A DNA stretch of 24,278 nucleotides from CAYJXJ01 sp964374095. GTDB taxonomy: Bacteria; Elusimicrobiota; Elusimicrobia; UBA1565; UBA9628. The translations under genes and the position numbers were made by a program. Positions 21,675 through 24,278 of the stretch are shown here, piece after piece. The notes below the pieces were generated by a model, which was not told the origin of the DNA, did not search any database, and was given only the letters and a program-made list of their open reading frames with translations. Within the stretch, counting starts at the first letter, position 1. Each line of letters opens with the position of its first letter. The stretch covers positions 1 to 24,278 of the forward strand of contig CAYJXJ010000059.1 of assembly GCA_964374095.1 (NCBI GenBank). Direction: 5' to 3'.

Positions 21675-23692
21675 CCCGCCGGAGGCTCGGCCCACTTCCC
21701 GCCGGACTTGATGAGGTCGATCAAGGCCTGGTCGGCGGCTTCGGAGGGGATGCCCTTCTGCACGCAGTCCTTGCCCACGTAGAGGTTGATGCGTCCGGGC
21801 GCGCCGCCGACGTAGCCGAAATCCGCGTCGGCCATCTCCCCGGGCCCGTTGACGATGCAGCCCATGATCGCGATCTTGACCCCCTTGAGGTGCCCCGTCC
21901 GGCGCTTGATGCGCTCGGTCGTGGACTGCAGGTCGAAGAGCGTGCGGCCGCAGGACGGGCATGAGACGAACTCCGCCTTGGTGATGCGAACCCCGGCCCC
22001 TTGGAGCACGTTGTAGGCGAGTTCGAGGCTGCGCCCCGGACCCTCGGCGGCCTCGATTTGAACGGAGTCCCCGATGCCGTCGCAGAGGAGGCTGCCCAGG
22101 AGCAGCGACGACTCTAGAACCATCGCCTGCTCCCCATCCTGCCGGGGGACGGCGAGATGGATCGGCGCCTGTTCTCCCAGCGCCGCCAGCCGCCGGTATT
22201 CCCGCACCAGCCGGCCGAGGTCGGAGCCGCGCAAACCGAGGACGGCGGGGACTCCGGACTCCCGGCACGCCCGCGCCCGGCCGAGGGCCGCGGCGGCCGA
22301 CTCTCCCTCGCACAGCAAGGCCGTGTCGTGTTGGGAGGCTCTCGCGACGAAGCCTTGCCAATCGGCGTCGCTCGCCCCGGCCCACGCCGCAAGATCCACG
22401 TGCCCGAGACCTTCGAGGGCCTGCGCCGCCGGACCCTCGAATCTCCCGCACAACGCCAGCCTCGAGGTCTCGCCGGCCAGTCCGGCGCGCGCGGCGGCCA
22501 GAGCCTGGAGATCCGCGTGATCGCGCACGGTCCACTCCAAGAGCTCGGGCTCGGCGCCGCTTCCGTTCTTTAGCCGATCTTCGAGAAACGACAGGGCCTG
22601 GGACGCCGAGAAGCCCCGCGGCACAGGCACGCAGACGCGCACGAGTTGGTGTCCGCCGGTCAGAAAAGGGCCGATTTTTAGGTGGCGCGTCTTGCGCCGG
22701 GAGTAGCTGAAGAAGTCGGGGCAATGGGGGGGTTCCGGTCCTCCTGGTCCGCCTTCAGGACCAGGAGGACCTGCGGAAAGGAAAACGGCAGCCGCAGGCT
22801 GGAATCGTCCCGCCAGGGCGTGGCAAACCGGAACCTCGAACTCCGGGTCCTCGGTGAGGGAGACACGGATGGTGTCGCCGATGCCGTCCTCGAGCAGGGA
22901 GCCGATGCCGATGGCGGACTTGACCCGGCCGTCCTCGCCCTCGCCCGCCTCGGTGACCCCGAGGTGGAACGGGTAGTCGCCCCCGGTTTCGGCCAGGCGC
23001 GCGGCCAGCAGGCGGTAGGCCGCGATCATCACCTTCGGGTTGGATGACTTCATGGAGAGGATGATGTCGCGGTAGCCGTTGCGCTCGCAGACGCGCACGA
23101 ACTCGAGCGCCGACTCGACCATGCCCACGGGGGAGTCGCCGTAGCGGTTCATGATCCGGTCGGAGAGGGAGCCGTGGTTGCAGCCGATCCGCAGGGACCG
23201 GCCCAGGCGTTTGAGCTTCGAGACAAGGGGGGTGAAACGGTCCGAGAGGCGTTCGAGCTCATCGGCATATTCCCGGTCGGAGTACTCGCGCACCGCGAAG
23301 CGCTTGGAGTCCACGAAGTTGCCGGGGTTGATCCGCACCTTGTCGGCGAACTCGGCGGCCTCCAGGGCGGCCCGGGGGTCGAAGTGGATGTCGGCCACCA
23401 GCGGCACCGAAATGCCTTGCCGCAGGAGCCCCTCCTTGATCCGCCCGATCGCCCGCGCGTGTTCCGAGGTCTGGGCCGTCACGCGGATGATCTCGCAGCC
23501 GGCCTGGGCCATGCGGACGCACTGGGCGACGGTGGCCGACACATCCAAGGTGTCGGTGGTCGTCATGGACTGGACCCGGATCGGGTTGAGGCCGCCCACG
23601 GCCACGTTGCCGACCATGACCACCCGCGTCGCCCGGCGGCGGCGCGCGAAGAGATCGGGGCAGTACCGGGGGGGAAGCAGGGTCTCGGTCAT
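21671..23692 (-). CDS. ispG: (E)-4-hydroxy-3-methylbut-2-enyl-diphosphate synthase, long three-domain type
   Basis: IspG is the penultimate enzyme of the MEP isoprenoid pathway, converting MEcPP to HMBPP with a [4Fe-4S] cluster in the cytoplasm. The N-terminal TIM barrel is clear (PIRVQSMTTTDTLDV, VPLVADIHFDPRAALEAAE, KVRINPGN, GCNHGSLS). The C-terminal cluster domain carries Cys578 and Cys581 (SCPSCGRT), Cys612 and Glu619 (MGCIVNGPGE), matching E. coli Cys270/273/305 and Glu312. At 673 aa it is far longer than the ~370-aa enterobacterial enzyme; a middle domain (about residues 330-540) is inserted, as in the Chlamydia, Bacteroidetes and plant forms. A Gly/Pro linker before that insert (GPPGPEGGPGGPEPP) is coded by a palindrome. 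It is first in a two-gene operon with the aminopeptidase. Confidence 0.96.
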   Translation of the reverse strand: MTETLLPPRYCPDLFARRRRATRVVMVGNVAVGGLNPIRVQSMTTTDTLDVSATVAQCVRMAQAGCEIIRVTAQTSEHARAIGRIKEGLLRQGISVPLVADIHFDPRAALEAAEFADKVRINPGNFVDSKRFAVREYSDREYADELERLSDRFTPLVSKLKRLGRSLRIGCNHGSLSDRIMNRYGDSPVGMVESALEFVRVCERNGYRDIILSMKSSNPKVMIAAYRLLAARLAETGGDYPFHLGVTEAGEGEDGRVKSAIGIGSLLEDGIGDTIRVSLTEDPEFEVPVCHALAGRFQPAAAVFLSAGPPGPEGGPGGPEPPHCPDFFSYSRRKTRHLKIGPFLTGGHQLVRVCVPVPRGFSASQALSFLEDRLKNGSGAEPELLEWTVRDHADLQALAAARAGLAGETSRLALCGRFEGPAAQALEGLGHVDLAAWAGASDADWQGFVARASQHDTALLCEGESAAAALGRARACRESGVPAVLGLRGSDLGRLVREYRRLAALGEQAPIHLAVPRQDGEQAMVLESSLLLGSLLCDGIGDSVQIEAAEGPGRSLELAYNVLQGAGVRITKAEFVSCPSCGRTLFDLQSTTERIKRRTGHLKGVKIAIMGCIVNGPGEMADADFGYVGGAPGRINLYVGKDCVQKGIPSEAADQALIDLIKSGGKWAEPPAG
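22737..22771. repeat. perfect 14-bp inverted repeat coding for a Pro/Gly linker in IspG
   Basis: GGTCCTCCTGGTCC (22737-22750) is exactly reverse-complementary to 22758-22771 with a 7-nt loop. On the minus strand it encodes GPPGPEGGPGGP, located between the TIM barrel and the inserted middle domain of IspG, where an insertion would be structurally tolerated. Confidence 0.85.
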
Positions 23693-23708
23693 GCGGTTTC
23701 CGACGGAG

Positions 23709-23717
23709 ATTATAGCA
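23709..23717 (-). promoter_or_regulatory. extended -10 promoter of ispG
   Basis: TGC-TATAAT on the minus strand (TATAAT at 23714-23709) is a perfect -10 with an extended TGn, 16 nt before the ATG at 23692. No -35 match lies at 16-18 bp. The implied leader is about 9-10 nt and has no clear Shine-Dalgarno. The rest of the 23693-23822 spacer shows nothing I can assign. Confidence 0.6.
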
Positions 23718-23822
23718 AAATGGCAACTGCTCAGGTCCGTCTAGGCTGCGGAGGCTGCGGCCGGGAGCCTGCGGGAAGAGGGAGGCCTGCCGCCGTTTTG
23801 ACTATTGAGCGCCACGCGCACC

Positions 23823-24278
23823 TCAAGCCCTTGGTAGGCCGCCTACTTCGACCCGCACCGCTTCACCAAGTCCCAGCTCCTGTAGAATCTGTTGCAGCTC
23901 CGCCGCGAGACTTCCCGCGGCGTCGGCTTTCACTCTCACCGTGAACTCGAGACCAATCCGGAGATCGGAGCCCGACCGCAGTTTCGGCAGAATCTTCGTC
24001 CCGAGACGATTCCAAATCTCGGCCGGAACCGTTCCGACGAGGCGCAGCGTCTTCGTGGCGGCGCCGGGCGCGGGATCGGCTCCCCGTGCCGAGCCCGGCC
24101 CTCCCCCGGTGATGGGTTCGGGACTAGGCTGGGAACTCGGCCCAGGCACGGGCTGGGGTGGAGCGCCGATCTTGATCTCCTTCGCCGAATCCTTCCTCAG
24201 CAGGAACACGCCCGCATCGAAGGCGACCTCGTCCGGCGCAACCAACTCCTCGAACCACACCCGCTCGTAGCTGCCGTC
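23823..24278 (-). CDS. C-terminal part of a large protein, possibly a DUF499-like ATPase (5' end outside window)
   Basis: The frame is open from the right edge of the window (DGSYERVWFEELVAPDEVAF) to TGA at 23823, 151 codons. A Pro/Ser/Gly-rich linker (PPQPVPGPSSQPSPEP) separates an upstream part from a compact last domain: VGTVPAEIWNRLGTKILPKL, RSGSDLRIGLEFTVRV and ELQQILQELGLGEAVRVEV. This last domain resembles, from memory, the C-terminal domain of large DUF499-type ATP-binding proteins, which often sit in restriction or defence loci beside DUF1156 methyltransferases. No ATPase motif is inside the window, so this is tentative. Codon composition is less GC-extreme than in ispG next door. 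Confidence 0.6.
   Translation of the reverse strand, partial: DGSYERVWFEELVAPDEVAFDAGVFLLRKDSAKEIKIGAPPQPVPGPSSQPSPEPITGGGPGSARGADPAPGAATKTLRLVGTVPAEIWNRLGTKILPKLRSGSDLRIGLEFTVRVKADAAGSLAAELQQILQELGLGEAVRVEVGGLPRA

Noticed and set aside
21675..22724. N-terminal extension of the aminopeptidase to 22724
   Set aside because: The 350 extra residues are a shadow of ispG, and the lipoprotein signal only makes sense with a start at 21674.
23174..23944. 256-aa plus-strand frame across the ispG start
   Set aside because: It is antisense to conserved IspG barrel motifs and to the ispG promoter, with no recognisable domain.

Overview
The window comes from a GC-rich, diderm (Gram-negative) bacterium. 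It encodes outer-membrane export parts (a LolA-like carrier and a C-terminal-Phe beta-barrel), a lipoprotein, many signal peptides and a long, three-domain-type IspG. The style (large secreted multidomain proteins, FecR/LysM proteins, long IspG) would fit an uncultured lineage such as Elusimicrobiota, but that is inference; nothing here fixes the phylum. GC looks lower in the first ~2.5 kb than in the rest (judged by eye). No tRNA, rRNA, CRISPR array, transposase or integrase was seen.

Layout. 1-711 (+): tail of an unknown gene, a possible small ORF and a small membrane protein. 814-2446 (-): a secreted tandem-DUF3011 protein followed by a glycerophosphodiester phosphodiesterase. 2655-5462 (-): a 935-aa exported protein with a central DUF4105/NlpC-like papain-fold region. 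5729-13693 (-): a tightly coupled operon in the order M20 peptidase, Sel1-repeat protein, GH57 glycosidase (DUF3536 type), glycogen branching enzyme GlgB, FecR-domain protein; the first three junctions are 4-nt stop/start overlaps and the last is a 3-nt gap. 13744-14061 (-): a 105-aa Ig-like protein. 14124-14753 (-): a DUF218/YdcF-like membrane protein, divergent from 14833-18667 (+): an operon of LolA-like periplasmic carrier, FtsX-type permease, ABC ATPase and outer-membrane beta-barrel. 18688-19035 (-): a small unknown protein. 19244-20659 (+): a LysM-FecR protein, paralogous to the FecR protein at 5729-6910. 20637-23692 (-): ispG, translationally coupled to a PF10023-type aminopeptidase lipoprotein. 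23823-24278 (-): the 3' end of a gene running off the right edge, perhaps a DUF499-like ATPase.

Points of most interest: (1) the four-gene carrier/ABC/barrel operon looks like a complete envelope-trafficking system and recalls RND-based DUF1329/DUF1302 clusters; (2) several promoter -10 elements lie only 5-6 nt upstream of the predicted start codon, suggesting leaderless mRNAs alongside Shine-Dalgarno genes; (3) three perfect 14-bp inverted repeats lie inside coding sequences, each at a poorly constrained place in the protein (an N-terminal region, a signal peptide, an interdomain linker), which suggests palindromic elements tolerated within proteins; (4) a large secreted protein with a His-before-Cys papain-like core; (5) GH57 and GlgB translationally coupled with no other glycogen gene nearby.
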